From: Pseudidiomarina taiwanensis
GTDB taxonomy: Bacteria; Pseudomonadota; Gammaproteobacteria; Enterobacterales; Alteromonadaceae
DNA: 64,000 nt
Assembly: GCF_003987435.1 (NCBI RefSeq)
Contig: NZ_PIQG01000001.1
Location: forward strand, 558,001-622,000
Direction: 5' to 3'
The translations under genes and the position numbers were made by a program. This document shows positions 38,837 to 49,705 of the stretch, one piece after another; within the stretch, counting starts at the first letter, position 1; every line of letters begins with the position of its first letter. Below the pieces are notes generated by a model. It ran no database searches, was not told the DNA's origin, and worked only from the letters and a program-made list of their open reading frames with translations.

Positions 38837-41014
38837 CTAACCCTGTGCCCGCGTTACCTGATGAACGCCTTTTAATTGCTGTAACCGATTACAGATCCGT
38901 TGCAAACTCGCTTGACTGGAGACCATCACTGCCACTCTTAAATGCGCCTGGTGAGTATGGTCATCTGATTCTGAATCTAGGCGCACGACGCTTGCCTTTT
39001 CGGCAGTCAGCACCGTGGTGATATCGTGTAGCAAGCCGGTGCGATCGTCCGCCTCAAGCATCAGATCGACGCGATATTGTCCCTGCTCGGCATTTTCCCA
39101 AGTCACTTGCAGTGCTCGCTCTGGATGTTGCGTCAATAAATTATGCAGTTGCTCACAATCCGCACGATGCACGGATACCCCGCGTCCTTGGGTCACAAAC
39201 CCCATAATCTTGTCGCCTGGAATAGGTTGGCAACACTTGGCAAAACTCACCATCAAGTTACCCATGCCTTGGACCGCAACTTCAGCTTTCTTCTGCCCCA
39301 GCTGCTGCGCTTGACGTTCAAGTTTCCGGTTGGTTTTTACACTCGGTTCAGGCGCTGCCGGCTTCAGTTGGTTCACCACCTGTTGCAGGCGCACATCACC
39401 GGCACCAATTGCTGCTAACAAATCATCCAACTGGCTCATGTTGAACCGCTCAATGACTTGATTCGCATCACTCAACGGAATGTCGAGCTTATTCAATTCA
39501 GCTTCGAGAAGCTCTTTCCCGGCGGCCAGATTCTTGTCACGGTCGAGCTTCTTGAAATAAGTTTGGACCTTGCTCCGCGCGCGCGCCGTGTTTAAATATC
39601 CTAAGTTGGGGTTTAACCAATCGCGCCGTGGTTGCCCATTTTTCTGAGTTAAAATCTCAACTCGTTCACCATTTTTCAGTCGATAGGTAAAAGGAACAAT
39701 GCGGCCATCGACTTTCGCTCCAACACAGCGATGTCCGACTTGAGAATGGACATAATAGGCGAAATCGAGCGGTGTGGCGCCGGCGGGCAAGTCCATAACT
39801 TCCCCTTTTGGGGTAAACACGTACACCCGATCTTCGAACACCTGCGAGCGAATTTCTTCAACCAATTCGCCACTTTCGGCCATCTCATCTTGCCAGGCTA
39901 ACAGCTTGCGTAACCAAGCAATGCGATCTTCAAAACTTGAACCTTTACCAGCTTGACCACCCTCTTTGTAACGCCAATGCGCAGCCACCCCAAGCTCGGC
40001 ATCATCATGCATTTGTGCAGTCCGAATTTGGATTTCGACATGTTTATCGTCAGGACCATTAACGACCGTATGAATCGATTGATAGCCATTGGCTTTTGGA
40101 GTCGCAATATAGTCGTCAAACTCTGCCGCTATATGACGCCATTGGCTATGCACTATACCTAAGGCGGCATAGCAGTCTTTTAGATTGTGGGTAATCACCC
40201 GTACTGCGCGAATATCGTAGAGTTGCTCGAAGCCTAGGTGCTTTTTCTGCATCTTGCGCCAAATCGAGAAAATATGTTTAGGTCGTCCATAAACCTCAGC
40301 TTCGATTCCCTGTTCATCGAGGAGATGCTGCAATGTTTGCACAAAATCATCGATGTAACGCTCCCGATCGACGCGACGTTCGTGCAGGTTTTTAGCAATC
40401 GCTTTATAGGTGGTTGGATGTAAATAACGGAACGAGAGATCTTCGAGCTCCCACTTTAACTGACCGATACCGAGTCGGTTTGCGAGCGGCGCATAAATCT
40501 CTTGGCAGGCAGTTGCAGCTAACACCCGCGTTTCCTCATCCGCATCTTTCACTTCGCGCAGAAAACAAATGCGCTCGGCGAGTTTAAGCAACACGGCCCG
40601 CACATCGGTCACCATAGTGAGCAGCATCCGTCGTACCGCATCGATTTGTTGCGCGTTCGGTTGGCCATGTTGAAAGTGCTGCAAGTCGCTTAAACTGCGC
40701 AAATGCTCAACCGCGTCGAGCAAGTTTACAACAGGTTCGCCACAACAATCGGCAACGTCTTCGCGGCTGATGCAACCCGCCTCATATGCTGGCTCTAGCA
40801 AGGCCGCCTCAAGGGTTTCTTGATCAAGATTTAATTCGGCCAAGATCTCGACCATTTCCTGCCCTTTCAATAAGGCAGCGGGGACCTTCTGGCAGCGTTG
40901 TTGTAACCACTGCGCGTGTTCGCGAAGCCGAGCTGAGCGCTCTGCCGAACTCACTTGTGCGAGCCAATCGCCTTGTTGGTGCGGCTTGTCGACGTGAGTA
41001 CTGCGAATGAACAC
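38837..41014 (-). CDS. relA: GTP pyrophosphokinase RelA
   Basis: Ribosome-associated (p)ppGpp synthetase of the stringent response. The 725 residues (E. coli 744) have a degenerate N-terminal hydrolase domain without the HD pair. The synthetase domain has YGRPKHIFSIWRKMQKK and EFDDYIATPKANGYQSIHTVV near 290-315; the acidic EFDD marks the monofunctional RelA type. A TGS domain (VFTPKGEVMDLPAGATPLDFAY), zinc-finger-like helical region and C-terminal ACT follow. The start is GTG at 41014 with AAGGAG nine bases before. It is six bases after rlmD. Confidence 0.96.
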   Translation of the reverse strand: MFIRSTHVDKPHQQGDWLAQVSSAERSARLREHAQWLQQRCQKVPAALLKGQEMVEILAELNLDQETLEAALLEPAYEAGCISREDVADCCGEPVVNLLDAVEHLRSLSDLQHFQHGQPNAQQIDAVRRMLLTMVTDVRAVLLKLAERICFLREVKDADEETRVLAATACQEIYAPLANRLGIGQLKWELEDLSFRYLHPTTYKAIAKNLHERRVDRERYIDDFVQTLQHLLDEQGIEAEVYGRPKHIFSIWRKMQKKHLGFEQLYDIRAVRVITHNLKDCYAALGIVHSQWRHIAAEFDDYIATPKANGYQSIHTVVNGPDDKHVEIQIRTAQMHDDAELGVAAHWRYKEGGQAGKGSSFEDRIAWLRKLLAWQDEMAESGELVEEIRSQVFEDRVYVFTPKGEVMDLPAGATPLDFAYYVHSQVGHRCVGAKVDGRIVPFTYRLKNGERVEILTQKNGQPRRDWLNPNLGYLNTARARSKVQTYFKKLDRDKNLAAGKELLEAELNKLDIPLSDANQVIERFNMSQLDDLLAAIGAGDVRLQQVVNQLKPAAPEPSVKTNRKLERQAQQLGQKKAEVAVQGMGNLMVSFAKCCQPIPGDKIMGFVTQGRGVSVHRADCEQLHNLLTQHPERALQVTWENAEQGQYRVDLMLEADDRTGLLHDITTVLTAEKASVVRLDSESDDHTHQAHLRVAVMVSSQASLQRICNRLQQLKGVHQVTRAQG

Positions 41015-41020
41015 TGTGGT

Positions 41021-42343
41021 TTACTCCTTGCTAAATAACCCAATGAGCTCAATGTGATGGGTCTGTGGGAACATGTCAACAACTTGTACCTTGCGCAGTT
41101 TGAACCCACCTTGCTGCAACACGCCAGCGTCGCGTGCAAAAGTGTCAGGGGCGCAGGAGACATAGACAATAGTATCGACCGCAGGTGCTTTGGTAAGTTC
41201 CTCGCATACTTGTCGAGCGCCCGCTCGGGCAGGATCGAGAAATGCTTTATTGAACGCGGGCTGCGCCCATTTTTGTCGACGCCAGGGCTGGTCTAAATCA
41301 GCATGCACTGCTTTGATATTGAGTCCGCGCTGTTGTGCTTGTGCTTGCAAGCGCTCAACCATACTCGGCACCCCTTCAACCGCGGTAAGCTGAGCACCAC
41401 TTGCGGCAATCTTTAGGGAAAAATTACCCGCACCGGCGAAACATTCGAGAATCTGATCTGAAGTGTTTGGGTCCAACCAAGCAACAGCGGTTTCAACCAG
41501 TTGTAGATTGAGCGCAGCGTTGGCCTGCAGAAAGTCACCCGGATAGAATTCAATTGATCCGCTGGCACTTGGATACCGTGGCAGTTCTTGCTCGGGACTG
41601 AGCGGGCTCGGTAATGCCTCCCCAACCCGCCACCAAACCTGCAACTGTTGTTGCTCACTCAACTGCATTAAACGCTGCTGATCAGCCGCAGATAACTCAG
41701 TCACAGCTCCGTGCAAGTGCAACAACACTTGCGGAACTGTGGCGTCGATCAATTCAACATGACCGAGCTGCTTAACCAAATCGAGTTGCGCCAAAGCGTG
41801 CTGTAGTGGGCGCAACAGCTCACTCAATGCTGCGCTTAGGGTTAAACATTGCTCCACAGCAATAATCGTTTTGCTTTGTTTAGCGCGAAATCCTAACGTC
41901 AATTTTTGCTGACGCGGATTCCAATGCACTGCAAGGCGTGCTCGCTGCCGATAGTGCCAGCCCTCTGCTGCGATAATCGGCAACATTTCAGTGGCACTGA
42001 TCGCGCCGTACTTCTGCAACAGTTCACCGACCACACGTTGTTTATGCGCGCGCTGGTCGGTCACGCTTAGATGTTGCAGATCACAGCCTCCGCACTGCTG
42101 ATAATACTTGCAAGGCGGCGCCACACGCTGTTCTGATGACTGCCGGATTCGTTCACAGGTGGCCTGATGTTTACCGGTAATGGTGTAATCAATCTCATCA
42201 CCTGGTACCACCCCAGCGACAAAATAACTTTGGCCTTGGTGACGAACAATCCCGCGCCCTTGATGATCTAATCCCACTACGGGCTGGGCATTGATCCGTT
42301 GGCGCTTAACCGTGGTTTTCTTGGGCCGATAAAATTGCGCCAT
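41021..42343 (-). CDS. rlmD: 23S rRNA (uracil-1939-C5)-methyltransferase RlmD
   Basis: SAM-dependent enzyme methylating U1939 of 23S rRNA. The 440 residues have an N-terminal TRAM domain, the four-Cys iron-sulfur site beginning CKYYQQCGGCDLQHL near 78-92, and the C-terminal methyltransferase with ILECFAGAGNFSLKIA, FLDPARAGA and the catalytic Cys in VYVSCAPDTFARD. The order rlmD-relA-mazG-pyrG-eno matches E. coli and other gammaproteobacteria. Confidence 0.96.
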   Translation of the reverse strand: MAQFYRPKKTTVKRQRINAQPVVGLDHQGRGIVRHQGQSYFVAGVVPGDEIDYTITGKHQATCERIRQSSEQRVAPPCKYYQQCGGCDLQHLSVTDQRAHKQRVVGELLQKYGAISATEMLPIIAAEGWHYRQRARLAVHWNPRQQKLTLGFRAKQSKTIIAVEQCLTLSAALSELLRPLQHALAQLDLVKQLGHVELIDATVPQVLLHLHGAVTELSAADQQRLMQLSEQQQLQVWWRVGEALPSPLSPEQELPRYPSASGSIEFYPGDFLQANAALNLQLVETAVAWLDPNTSDQILECFAGAGNFSLKIAASGAQLTAVEGVPSMVERLQAQAQQRGLNIKAVHADLDQPWRRQKWAQPAFNKAFLDPARAGARQVCEELTKAPAVDTIVYVSCAPDTFARDAGVLQQGGFKLRKVQVVDMFPQTHHIELIGLFSKE

Positions 42344-42363
42344 GAAGTCACTCGCTCAATGCG

Positions 42364-43119
42364 TTAAATGCCTGCCCGTGCTTGCAACATAAGTTGCTTC
42401 ATATCACGCACTGCGGTATCCAAACCAACTAAACTCGCCCGTGCGATGATGGCATGGCCAATATTTAATTCGACCAATTGCGGTATCGCGGCAATCGGCG
42501 CAGTATTGAAATAATGCAAACCGTGTCCAGCATTCACTTGCAAGCCAAGATCGTGCGCATACTCGGCAGCTGTCACAAGCTGTGCAAGTGCAGCCTGCGC
42601 AGCGGTTGCATTGGATTGTTCGGCATAATGACCGGTGTGAAGTTCAATAATCGGCGCGCCCGTGGCTTTGGCCGCATCGATCTGGGCTTTGTCGGCATCG
42701 ATAAACAGCGAGGTTTCGATGCCTGCTTCGGCAAGTTCAGTGACCGCAGCGCTAATGCGTTGCTGTTGGCCAACAACATCCAAACCGCCCTCAGTAGTCA
42801 ACTCCTCGCGTTTTTCGGGAACCAAACAACAGTAAGTTGGCTTAATTCGGGTCGCAATCGCTAACATTTCGTCAGTGACGGCCATTTCAAGATTCATTCG
42901 GGTTTGAATGGTTTCAGCCAAAATCTCAACGTCACGGTCACGGATATGCCGGCGATCTTCGCGTAAGTGCACAGTGATTCCATCCGCTCCGGCCTGCTCT
43001 GCTAACGCTGCGGCAGTGACTGGATCGGGATAATTGACCCCGCGCGCATTGCGAATGGTGGCAATATGATCGATATTCACACCCAATAAAATCTGCCCTG
43101 GCATAATAACTTCACTCAT
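42364..43119 (-). CDS. pdxJ: Pyridoxine 5'-phosphate synthase
   Basis: Condenses deoxyxylulose 5-phosphate with an aminoacetone phosphate product to give pyridoxine 5'-phosphate (vitamin B6). The 251 residues form a TIM barrel with [23 protein letters not shown] at the start, [38 protein letters not shown] and [10 protein letters not shown]. The ATG at 43119 overlaps the recO stop (ATGA); an ATG at 43104 is an alternative. PLP made from this product serves the two trans-sulfuration-family enzymes in this window. Confidence 0.97.
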   Translation of the reverse strand: MSEVIMPGQILLGVNIDHIATIRNARGVNYPDPVTAAALAEQAGADGITVHLREDRRHIRDRDVEILAETIQTRMNLEMAVTDEMLAIATRIKPTYCCLVPEKREELTTEGGLDVVGQQQRISAAVTELAEAGIETSLFIDADKAQIDAAKATGAPIIELHTGHYAEQSNATAAQAALAQLVTAAEYAHDLGLQVNAGHGLHYFNTAPIAAIPQLVELNIGHAIIARASLVGLDTAVRDMKQLMLQARAGI

Positions 43120-43832
43120 TGTCCTGTTCCTATGCTACCTGTTCCCGTACTAAACAAGCTTCGACTCTTTAACGGAGTCGCGCCCAAATGCGGACGCAGT
43201 GCTTGTCGCATCACCGCCTTAAGCAGACTCAGCGGTACCTCAATATCCCAATAACCATCGCCACAGCGAATAATATCCGCGCCAAGATACGGGCCATCTG
43301 CTTGCTGCACAAACCCGCTCTCAGCAATAAAACCATAACGTTGTTGCGCTTGGATTGGTTCAGCCGTGTGAGCACAGGCTTGCCAATCAAAACCATGCCC
43401 TAGGTGCTCTAATAGCGCCCACTCAAAGCGCCGTAATGCAACTTCTAGCGCTGCTGATGGCGCGCTTTGAGATAACTGGCTTAACTCAGCGAGTGCCGCC
43501 TGATAAGCGCTGAAAAGCTCATCGGCTGGTTGCATTGGTCCTGTACAGCGTTGGATTAATTCATTTAAATAAAAGCCACTGAACAACATTTTGCCGCTCA
43601 GGGGCAGCAGTGGCGCGCTGACCTCAGCACGCGTCAGTGTCTGCAGTTCGCCGCGACCACGATACTCGAGTTCAAGTAAGGTAAAAGGTTGCAGTATCCC
43701 TCGCCAAGGGCTCTTCGCACGCTTCGCACCTTTAGCGACGGTTCTTATGCGGCCATTTTCTGCGGTAAATAGCTCAACAATCAGACTCGTCTCTTGGAAC
43801 GGCCACCGATGTAAAACGTAGCCGAGTTCCAT
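43116..43832 (-). CDS. recO: DNA repair protein RecO
   Basis: Mediator that with RecR loads RecA onto SSB-coated DNA at gaps. The 238 residues have an N-terminal OB-fold ([34 protein letters not shown]) and a helical C-terminal domain. The zinc-finger cysteines of some RecO proteins are not seen (only CAH near 150), as is common in gammaproteobacteria. It lies between era and pdxJ in the conserved rnc-era-recO-pdxJ order and is coupled to pdxJ by a four-base overlap. Confidence 0.94.
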   Translation of the reverse strand: MELGYVLHRWPFQETSLIVELFTAENGRIRTVAKGAKRAKSPWRGILQPFTLLELEYRGRGELQTLTRAEVSAPLLPLSGKMLFSGFYLNELIQRCTGPMQPADELFSAYQAALAELSQLSQSAPSAALEVALRRFEWALLEHLGHGFDWQACAHTAEPIQAQQRYGFIAESGFVQQADGPYLGADIIRCGDGYWDIEVPLSLLKAVMRQALRPHLGATPLKSRSLFSTGTGSIGTGQ

Positions 43833-43834
43833 CT

Positions 43835-44743
43835 TTAGTCCTCGCCATAGCCAAGACTGCGCAACGCGCGCTCGTCATCAGCCCAGCCGGATTTCACTTT
43901 CACCCACAGTTGCAAATGCACCTTACCGTCAATCAGCCGTTCAATATCACGACGAGCTTCTGTCCCAATGGTTTTTAATTTGCTGCCACCGGCGCCAATT
44001 ACCATGCGTTTTTGCCCATCTCGTTCGACCAAGATGAGCGCGTGAATATGCGCTGTTCCGGCTTCAGAGTACTTGAACTGCTCAATTTCAACAGTGGTGC
44101 TGTAGGGTAATTCATCGCCGGTGAAGCGCATCAACTTTTCGCGAATAATTTCTGCCGTCATAAATCGCAATGAGCGGTCGGTGACGTAATCTTCTGGAAA
44201 GTGATGGATCCCAGTCGCGGCATAGCCATGAACGACTTCGCGTAATAATTCGAGCTGGTCACCTGAACGTGCGGACAGCGGAATCACGTGTGCAAATGGA
44301 TAAACTTGGCTCACTTCCTGTAAAAACGGTAGCAAGCTACTCTTATCTTTGTGTAAATCGATTTTATTCACGACTAACACCACAGGCCGTTGCGCTTGCT
44401 TTAGCTTGCTCAAAACCAGCTCATCATCACTAGTCCAGCGCCCTGCCTCGACCACGAACAAAACCAACTCAACACCGCTCAGCGAAGAATGAGCCGCCCG
44501 GTTCATCAAGCGGTTTATGGCGCGCTTTTCATCTTGGTGCAAACCTGGGGTATCCACATAAACAATCTGGGTCTGAGTGTTTGAGTCAGTTTCGATACCC
44601 AAAATACGATGTCGCGTTGTTTGTGGCTTACTCGAGGTAATACTGACTTTTTGTCCCAGCAAGCGATTAAGCAAAGTCGATTTACCGACATTGGGGCGTC
44701 CAACGATAGCCACAAAAGCGGCTTTAGAATTTTGTTCGGTCAT
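43835..44743 (-). CDS. era: Ribosome-assembly GTPase Era
   Basis: Binds the 3' end of 16S rRNA and checks 30S maturation. The 302 residues have a GTPase domain (G1 [24 protein letters not shown]3 DTPGLH, G4 NKID) and a C-terminal KH domain with [23 protein letters not shown]. The start overlaps the rnc stop (ATGA), a coupling also found in E. coli, so the RNA-processing genes rnc and era are co-translated. Confidence 0.97.
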   Translation of the reverse strand: MTEQNSKAAFVAIVGRPNVGKSTLLNRLLGQKVSITSSKPQTTRHRILGIETDSNTQTQIVYVDTPGLHQDEKRAINRLMNRAAHSSLSGVELVLFVVEAGRWTSDDELVLSKLKQAQRPVVLVVNKIDLHKDKSSLLPFLQEVSQVYPFAHVIPLSARSGDQLELLREVVHGYAATGIHHFPEDYVTDRSLRFMTAEIIREKLMRFTGDELPYSTTVEIEQFKYSEAGTAHIHALILVERDGQKRMVIGAGGSKLKTIGTEARRDIERLIDGKVHLQLWVKVKSGWADDERALRSLGYGED

Positions 44744-45435
44744 TTCTTTGGCTGCTCCTCGATAGCCGCTAACACCAGTTCCGCAGCCTGTTGCTCGGCT
44801 TTGCGGCGGCTCGTTCCCCGGCCTATGACCGGATCTCCCAGTAACTCGACTAGGCAGCTTACGACAAACTGTTGATTATGCGCTTGTCCGGTCGTTTCAA
44901 CCACCTGATATTCAGGCAAGGCTAATTGTCGACCTTGTAAAAATTCTTGCAATCGGGTTTTCGGGTCTTTATGAACCTTGCCCGGTTGCAGTTTATCCAG
45001 CTCCGGCGCAAACCATTGCAGCACCAGATTTTTACAGGTTTCAAGGTCACTCTCGAGGTAAACCGCGCCGAGCAGAGCTTCAACGGTATCCGCCAAAATT
45101 GACTCGCGACGCTGTCCACCGCTCTTGCGTTCACCCGGTCCTAGCTCGATAAAACGTCCTAATTCAAATTTTTGCGCCAATTTTGCCAGTGATCGGCCAC
45201 AGACAATCATTGCCCGCATCCGGCTTAAATTACCCTCATCAGCAGTTGGAAATCGCTCAAATAGCGCTTCAGCGATAACCAGCCCTAACACCGCATCACC
45301 GAGGAACTCGAGCCGCTCATTATGCTTTGCTGCGGCACTTCTGTGGGTCAGCGCCCGCTGTCGTCGCTCGACGTTATTAAACTGATAGCCAAATGCTTTT
45401 TCTAGCTTCGCAATCGGTGGTTTTGGTAAACTCAA
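44740..45435 (-). CDS. rnc: Ribonuclease III
   Basis: Double-strand-specific endoribonuclease that processes rRNA precursors and regulates mRNAs. The 231 residues have the catalytic signature [18 protein letters not shown] near 38-55, the second acidic site [13 protein letters not shown] near 115-127 and a C-terminal dsRNA-binding domain ([20 protein letters not shown], then [21 protein letters not shown]). It is four bases after lepB. Confidence 0.97.
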   Translation of the reverse strand: MSLPKPPIAKLEKAFGYQFNNVERRQRALTHRSAAAKHNERLEFLGDAVLGLVIAEALFERFPTADEGNLSRMRAMIVCGRSLAKLAQKFELGRFIELGPGERKSGGQRRESILADTVEALLGAVYLESDLETCKNLVLQWFAPELDKLQPGKVHKDPKTRLQEFLQGRQLALPEYQVVETTGQAHNQQFVVSCLVELLGDPVIGRGTSRRKAEQQAAELVLAAIEEQPKK

Positions 45436-45438
45436 ATC

Positions 45439-46329
45439 TTACTCCACCGTGCCGAGTCGCTGCCAACGCACACCTGTTGGGAACCATTGTGGGAGCCAAC
45501 TATCAGCGCTGCGATCCATCTCAAAGCTCATCCAAATAAACGAAGCGCGTCCGACGAGATTTTGCTCCGGTACAAAACCCCAAAAACGGCTATCTTCTGA
45601 ATTATCACGGTTATCACCCATCATGAAATAGTGACCAGCTGGGACAACCCACTCACCTGATAAATTGGCGCTGGCAGGATTGACGAGAATTTCATGCGAA
45701 CTCTCGCCAAGCTGTTCAGTAAAACGAAGCAAGGGAGTTGAGCCCGAGAAATAGACCTCATTCTGTTGTTGCGCCGTTTTTCGAATCATCTCCAACGGCG
45801 GACACTGAGCAGCAGTATCTGCGCAGGCTGGCTGAATATACAAGGTCTTGTTCTGATAAATGATGCGATCACCGGGTAAACCGACAACCCGTTTGATATA
45901 GTCAAAGCTCTCATCAGGTGGATATTTGAATACCGCGATATCGCCCCGCTCTGGCTTGCCAAGGTTGACCAATTCAGTTCGCCAAATCGGATCGCGTAAG
46001 CTGTAGCTATACTTTTCGACCAAAATAAAGTCACCAGCAAGCATGGTCGGCATCATCGATGCCGATGGAATCCGAAATGGTTCGTACACAAAGCTGCGCA
46101 ACAATAAAATAATCAGCAAGATTGGAAATACCGACTGGGCAAATTCTGCTAACCCACCTTGCGGGGCGAGTCGCTCCCGCGCTTCAGCATCGAGCTGTTG
46201 TTGCAAGCGCTGCTCTTCTGCCGCAATCCGCGCTTCACGCTTAGGTTTGTTCACCTTCGCGTCATACCACCAGATTAATCCTGCGGCGATACATACGAGC
46301 GTCAAAAGGACCGAGTAAAAATTTGCCAT
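45439..46329 (-). CDS. lepB: Signal peptidase I
   Basis: Cleaves signal peptides of exported proteins at the periplasmic face of the inner membrane. The 296 residues have two N-terminal membrane segments (about 3-23, LLTLVCIAAGLIWWY, and about 66-84, FPILLIILLLRSFVYEPF). The serine nucleophile is in RIPSASMMPTMLAGD, the Lys general base in YIKRVVGLPGDRI, and MGDNRDNSEDSRFWGFV follows. It lies six bases after lepA, the usual lepA-lepB pair. Confidence 0.97.
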   Translation of the reverse strand: MANFYSVLLTLVCIAAGLIWWYDAKVNKPKREARIAAEEQRLQQQLDAEARERLAPQGGLAEFAQSVFPILLIILLLRSFVYEPFRIPSASMMPTMLAGDFILVEKYSYSLRDPIWRTELVNLGKPERGDIAVFKYPPDESFDYIKRVVGLPGDRIIYQNKTLYIQPACADTAAQCPPLEMIRKTAQQQNEVYFSGSTPLLRFTEQLGESSHEILVNPASANLSGEWVVPAGHYFMMGDNRDNSEDSRFWGFVPEQNLVGRASFIWMSFEMDRSADSWLPQWFPTGVRWQRLGTVE

Positions 46330-46335
46330 GGCGGC

Positions 46336-48147
46336 TTACTTCCCTACTTTTAGAACGGCTAAAAAGGCTTCTTGTGGAACTTCCACATTACCAAGCTGCT
46401 TCATTCGCTTTTTCCCTTCTTTTTGCTTTTGCAGCAGCTTTTTCTTACGGCTCACGTCGCCGCCATAACACTTCGCAGTTACGTTCTTACGCAATTGTTT
46501 TACCGTAGAACGAGCAATAACATGGGTGCCAATGACCGCCTGAATCGCGATATCAAACATTTGTCGAGGGATCAGTTCACGCATTTTCTCGACCAACTCA
46601 CGGCCACGCCCTTGTGAGTTATCGCGGTGAGTAATCATGGCTAAGGCATCAACACGATCGCCGTTGATAAGTATATCTACGCGCACCATATCGGCTTCTT
46701 GGAAGCGCTTAAAATGGTAATCCAAGCTGGCATAGCCGCGACTGGTCGACTTCAACCGATCAAAGAAGTCCATCACGACTTCAGCCATCGGTAGCTCATA
46801 AGTGACCGCAACCTGCTTACCGTGATAAGCCATCTTGGTTTGCACCCCACGCTTATCGACACACAAGGTAATCACGTTCCCCAAATATTCTTGTGGCACC
46901 AAAATATTGGCTTCGACAATCGGCTCATAAATCGTTTCGATATCATTTACTGCCGGCAGATTGGATGGATTATCAACGTTTACTTCACGGCCATCTTTAC
47001 GCAAAACCTTGTACACCACGGTCGGCGCAGTGGTGATTAAGTCGATATCATATTCACGCTCTAAACGCTCTTGAATGATTTCCATATGCAGCATCCCAAG
47101 GAAGCCACAACGGAAACCAAAACCCAGCGCCGCACTGTTTTCAGGTTCGTAAAACAATGACGCATCATTTAACGAGAGTTTACCGAGCGCATCACGAAAA
47201 CTTTCGTAGTCATCGGAAGAGATTGGGAACATCCCAGCATAAACTTGCGGTTTAACCTTTTTAAATCCTGGCAGTGGTGCTTCAGCAGGCGTCTTGGCGA
47301 GAGTTAGGGTATCCCCAACTGGCGCTCCGGTGATTTCTTTGATCCCGGCAATCACAAAACCCACTTCACCACAGCGCAAAATGCCGGTTTCAGTTTGCTT
47401 CGGTGAAAAGTAACCGACTTTATCGATTTGGTAACTTTGTCCGGTCGACATCACTTTCATTTTGTCGCCGGCACGCAAGGTACCGTTTTTGACTCGAACT
47501 AAACTGACAACCCCTTGGTAATTATCAAACCAAGAGTCAATAATAAGTGCTTGCACTGGGGCATCAGCATCACCGTTTGGTGGCGGGATTTGGCGCACGA
47601 TACGCTCAAGCACATCGCCAATACCAATCCCCGTTTTCGCCGAACACTGCACCGCATCAATCGCCTCGATACCGACAATATCTTCGATTTCTTCAGCGAC
47701 CCGCATCGGCTCTGCTTGCGGCAAGTCGATCTTATTCAAAACCGGCACGACTTCGAGATCCATTTCAATTGCGGTGTAGCAATTCGCCAATGTCTGCGCC
47801 TCAACACCTTGCGCCGCATCAACCACCAATAAAGCGCCCTCACAGCCCGCCAAACTCCGCGAAACTTCATAAGAAAAGTCAACGTGACCAGGCGTATCGA
47901 TAAAGTTCAATTGATACACTTCGCCATCCTCTGCGGTGTAGTGCAAGGTAACGCTTTGAGCCTTAATGGTAATGCCGCGTTCGCGCTCAAGATCCATAGA
48001 GTCGAGGACTTGTTCTGCCATCTCACGATCAGTCAAACCACCACAATGTTGGATCAAACGATCAGATAGCGTCGATTTACCATGGTCAATGTGCGCAATA
48101 ATTGAAAAGTTACGAATATTTGCTTGCTTAAACGCCTGCTCGGGCAT
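46336..48147 (-). CDS. lepA: Elongation factor 4 (LepA)
   Basis: Ribosomal GTPase related to EF-G that acts on stalled ribosomes and in 30S assembly. The 603 residues match the family: G1 [15 protein letters not shown]2 [11 protein letters not shown]3 [12 protein letters not shown]4 NKIDLP. EF-G-like domains 3 and 5 follow, then the LepA-specific C-terminal domain ([27 protein letters not shown]). It is preceded by 110 bases that hold a hairpin; the upstream rse genes run in the same direction. Confidence 0.98.
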   Translation of the reverse strand: MPEQAFKQANIRNFSIIAHIDHGKSTLSDRLIQHCGGLTDREMAEQVLDSMDLERERGITIKAQSVTLHYTAEDGEVYQLNFIDTPGHVDFSYEVSRSLAGCEGALLVVDAAQGVEAQTLANCYTAIEMDLEVVPVLNKIDLPQAEPMRVAEEIEDIVGIEAIDAVQCSAKTGIGIGDVLERIVRQIPPPNGDADAPVQALIIDSWFDNYQGVVSLVRVKNGTLRAGDKMKVMSTGQSYQIDKVGYFSPKQTETGILRCGEVGFVIAGIKEITGAPVGDTLTLAKTPAEAPLPGFKKVKPQVYAGMFPISSDDYESFRDALGKLSLNDASLFYEPENSAALGFGFRCGFLGMLHMEIIQERLEREYDIDLITTAPTVVYKVLRKDGREVNVDNPSNLPAVNDIETIYEPIVEANILVPQEYLGNVITLCVDKRGVQTKMAYHGKQVAVTYELPMAEVVMDFFDRLKSTSRGYASLDYHFKRFQEADMVRVDILINGDRVDALAMITHRDNSQGRGRELVEKMRELIPRQMFDIAIQAVIGTHVIARSTVKQLRKNVTAKCYGGDVSRKKKLLQKQKEGKKRMKQLGNVEVPQEAFLAVLKVGK

Positions 48148-48206
48148 TACTACACCTCAAAAAAGATGCCGATATATTGGCTTATCATACGATAAAAAGA
48201 GTTCTA

Positions 48207-48230
48207 GCGCAGATCATAATGATTCTGCGC
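48207..48230 (-). terminator. Hairpin between rseC and lepA, possible weak terminator
   Basis: GCGCAGATCAT and ATGATTCTGCGC form a nearly perfect stem (one bulged base) around a one-base centre. On the minus strand a T-rich tract (CTTTTTAT) starts only about seven bases after the stem. It may attenuate read-through from rpoE-rseABC into lepA. Confidence 0.45.
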
Positions 48231-48257
48231 CCAGGAACAAGAAATTTCGGGGGAATT

Positions 48258-48692
48258 CTAGCTTATTTCGGTGACTTTAAGTAGTTGTTGCACTTGCACA
48301 TCGCGATGTCTCAACCATTTGCGTAAGCCTATGAAGCTCAACCCCATCGCCATAAACGCCAACACGATACTGGCCCCCTCTGACGTGCCTAAAGCTTGGC
48401 TCAGCAAGGACATCCCCAAAAGCGCAGCTAAGGGCGCACCATAAAGCAGCAGGCTGTACCGAGTCAGCGCTTGCTCAGGCAATTCTAACGTCACCGTCTC
48501 ACCAATTGCAGCGTTGAAACCAAGTGGTCGTGGCACGGTAAAAACAGCTCGGCGGTCGCTAAAAGCTTTCGATATAATTCCGGCGCCACAGCTGCTCTGT
48601 TGCTGACAACCGCTGCAGCCCATCTTTAACTGGGTGGTCAGGGTAAGCTCCGCGTCACTTAATGCAATAACTTGCGCCTGCTCGCGAACCAT
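48258..48692 (-). CDS. rseC: SoxR-reducing / sigma-E regulatory protein RseC
   Basis: Inner-membrane protein encoded with rseA and rseB; linked to reduction of SoxR and mild positive control of sigma-E in E. coli. The 144 residues have an N-terminal Cys cluster (CSGCQQQSSCGAG, about 25-37) and two membrane segments (about 80-100, YSLLLYGAPLAALLGMSLLSQ, and about 107-125, ASIVLAFMAMGLSFIGL). The start overlaps the rseB stop as TAATG. Confidence 0.93.
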   Translation of the reverse strand: MVREQAQVIALSDAELTLTTQLKMGCSGCQQQSSCGAGIISKAFSDRRAVFTVPRPLGFNAAIGETVTLELPEQALTRYSLLLYGAPLAALLGMSLLSQALGTSEGASIVLAFMAMGLSFIGLRKWLRHRDVQVQQLLKVTEIS

Positions 48693-49705
48693 TAAGGCTT
48701 ACTCCCAACGCTTTCAGCAATTCGCGTTAGCGTTGCCGCTGGCAATTTCCCAACAACAGTGACCGCATAACGGTCATAGCGGACATTTACGATTGATTCC
48801 GGCCCTTGCCAAGCAAGCTCAGGCAAGGTTTGCTCCGACGTCGGCGTGATATAAATCGAAAATTCAGTCAAGCCATCACTGTACAGATAATAGTCTGTCG
48901 CCAAATTGGTCTCATACAAGCTGCGACTATTTTGCCGCTGCAGTTCAAAACCACTGGGTATCCAATTGGCCTTTACTGCAAACTGTGGCGCCGCGGTCGC
49001 TTGATCATAAAGTCGGGGTGGGCGTTGAACTCCGCGTAAGTCATTGAGCGAAACAGGCAACTCATTACGGAGCGTAAAGGATGTCATTTGCAATTGCTCG
49101 ATCACATCGCCTTGGGGGGTCAACATTTGCATTTTCAACAACATTCCGGTGTCGCGATCAAGCCATAAGCCATAATGGTAACGACTGTTATCGCGGCTCA
49201 CTAAACGTAAAAACTGTGCATCACGACCACTGACGCGCGCGCCACTTCCCAACAATACTTGATAATCCTCGTTGAGTTGCGCGAAGGTTTGATAAAACGC
49301 CGCCGGCAGTAAGCCAAAGGTCACATCACTATTTAGGCTATAGGCATTATTGTTTGGTTGAAAGTAATATGAGGTGCTATCACCCAAGCGCAAAATCCGC
49401 ACATCGGGACCGTTTAGTTGCATTAACAACTCCACCTCTAGCCCATCATCGTGACGACCATGCATCCATAACAAAGGCTGTAAGCGGTCGCCTTGGGCTT
49501 TAACAATATTTGCTTCGAAGTTTAACTCTCGCAGCGCTGTAGCCATTCGATTGAACCAACGCTCACCGGCTTGTTCAGCAACAATTTGGGCATTTGGTTC
49601 AGAAGTGTTTTGAGCAAGACTTGCGGGACTAAAAGAAAATAGCGCAGTCGCCAAGATAAAACTTGTCGCGACCACGCTAGTTTGACGATAAGACTTAATT
49701 CTCAT
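48692..49705 (-). CDS. rseB: Sigma-E regulatory protein RseB
   Basis: Periplasmic protein that binds RseA, protects it from DegS and senses lipopolysaccharide or lipoprotein signals. The 337 residues start with a signal peptide (FILATALFSFSPASLAQ, cut near residue 31). A MucB/RseB N-terminal LolA-like domain follows (WFNRMATALRELNFEANIVKA), then a C-terminal domain (WIPSGFELQRQNSR). The start lies inside the rseA end (11-base overlap). The length fits E. coli RseB (318). Confidence 0.95.
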   Translation of the reverse strand: MRIKSYRQTSVVATSFILATALFSFSPASLAQNTSEPNAQIVAEQAGERWFNRMATALRELNFEANIVKAQGDRLQPLLWMHGRHDDGLEVELLMQLNGPDVRILRLGDSTSYYFQPNNNAYSLNSDVTFGLLPAAFYQTFAQLNEDYQVLLGSGARVSGRDAQFLRLVSRDNSRYHYGLWLDRDTGMLLKMQMLTPQGDVIEQLQMTSFTLRNELPVSLNDLRGVQRPPRLYDQATAAPQFAVKANWIPSGFELQRQNSRSLYETNLATDYYLYSDGLTEFSIYITPTSEQTLPELAWQGPESIVNVRYDRYAVTVVGKLPAATLTRIAESVGSKP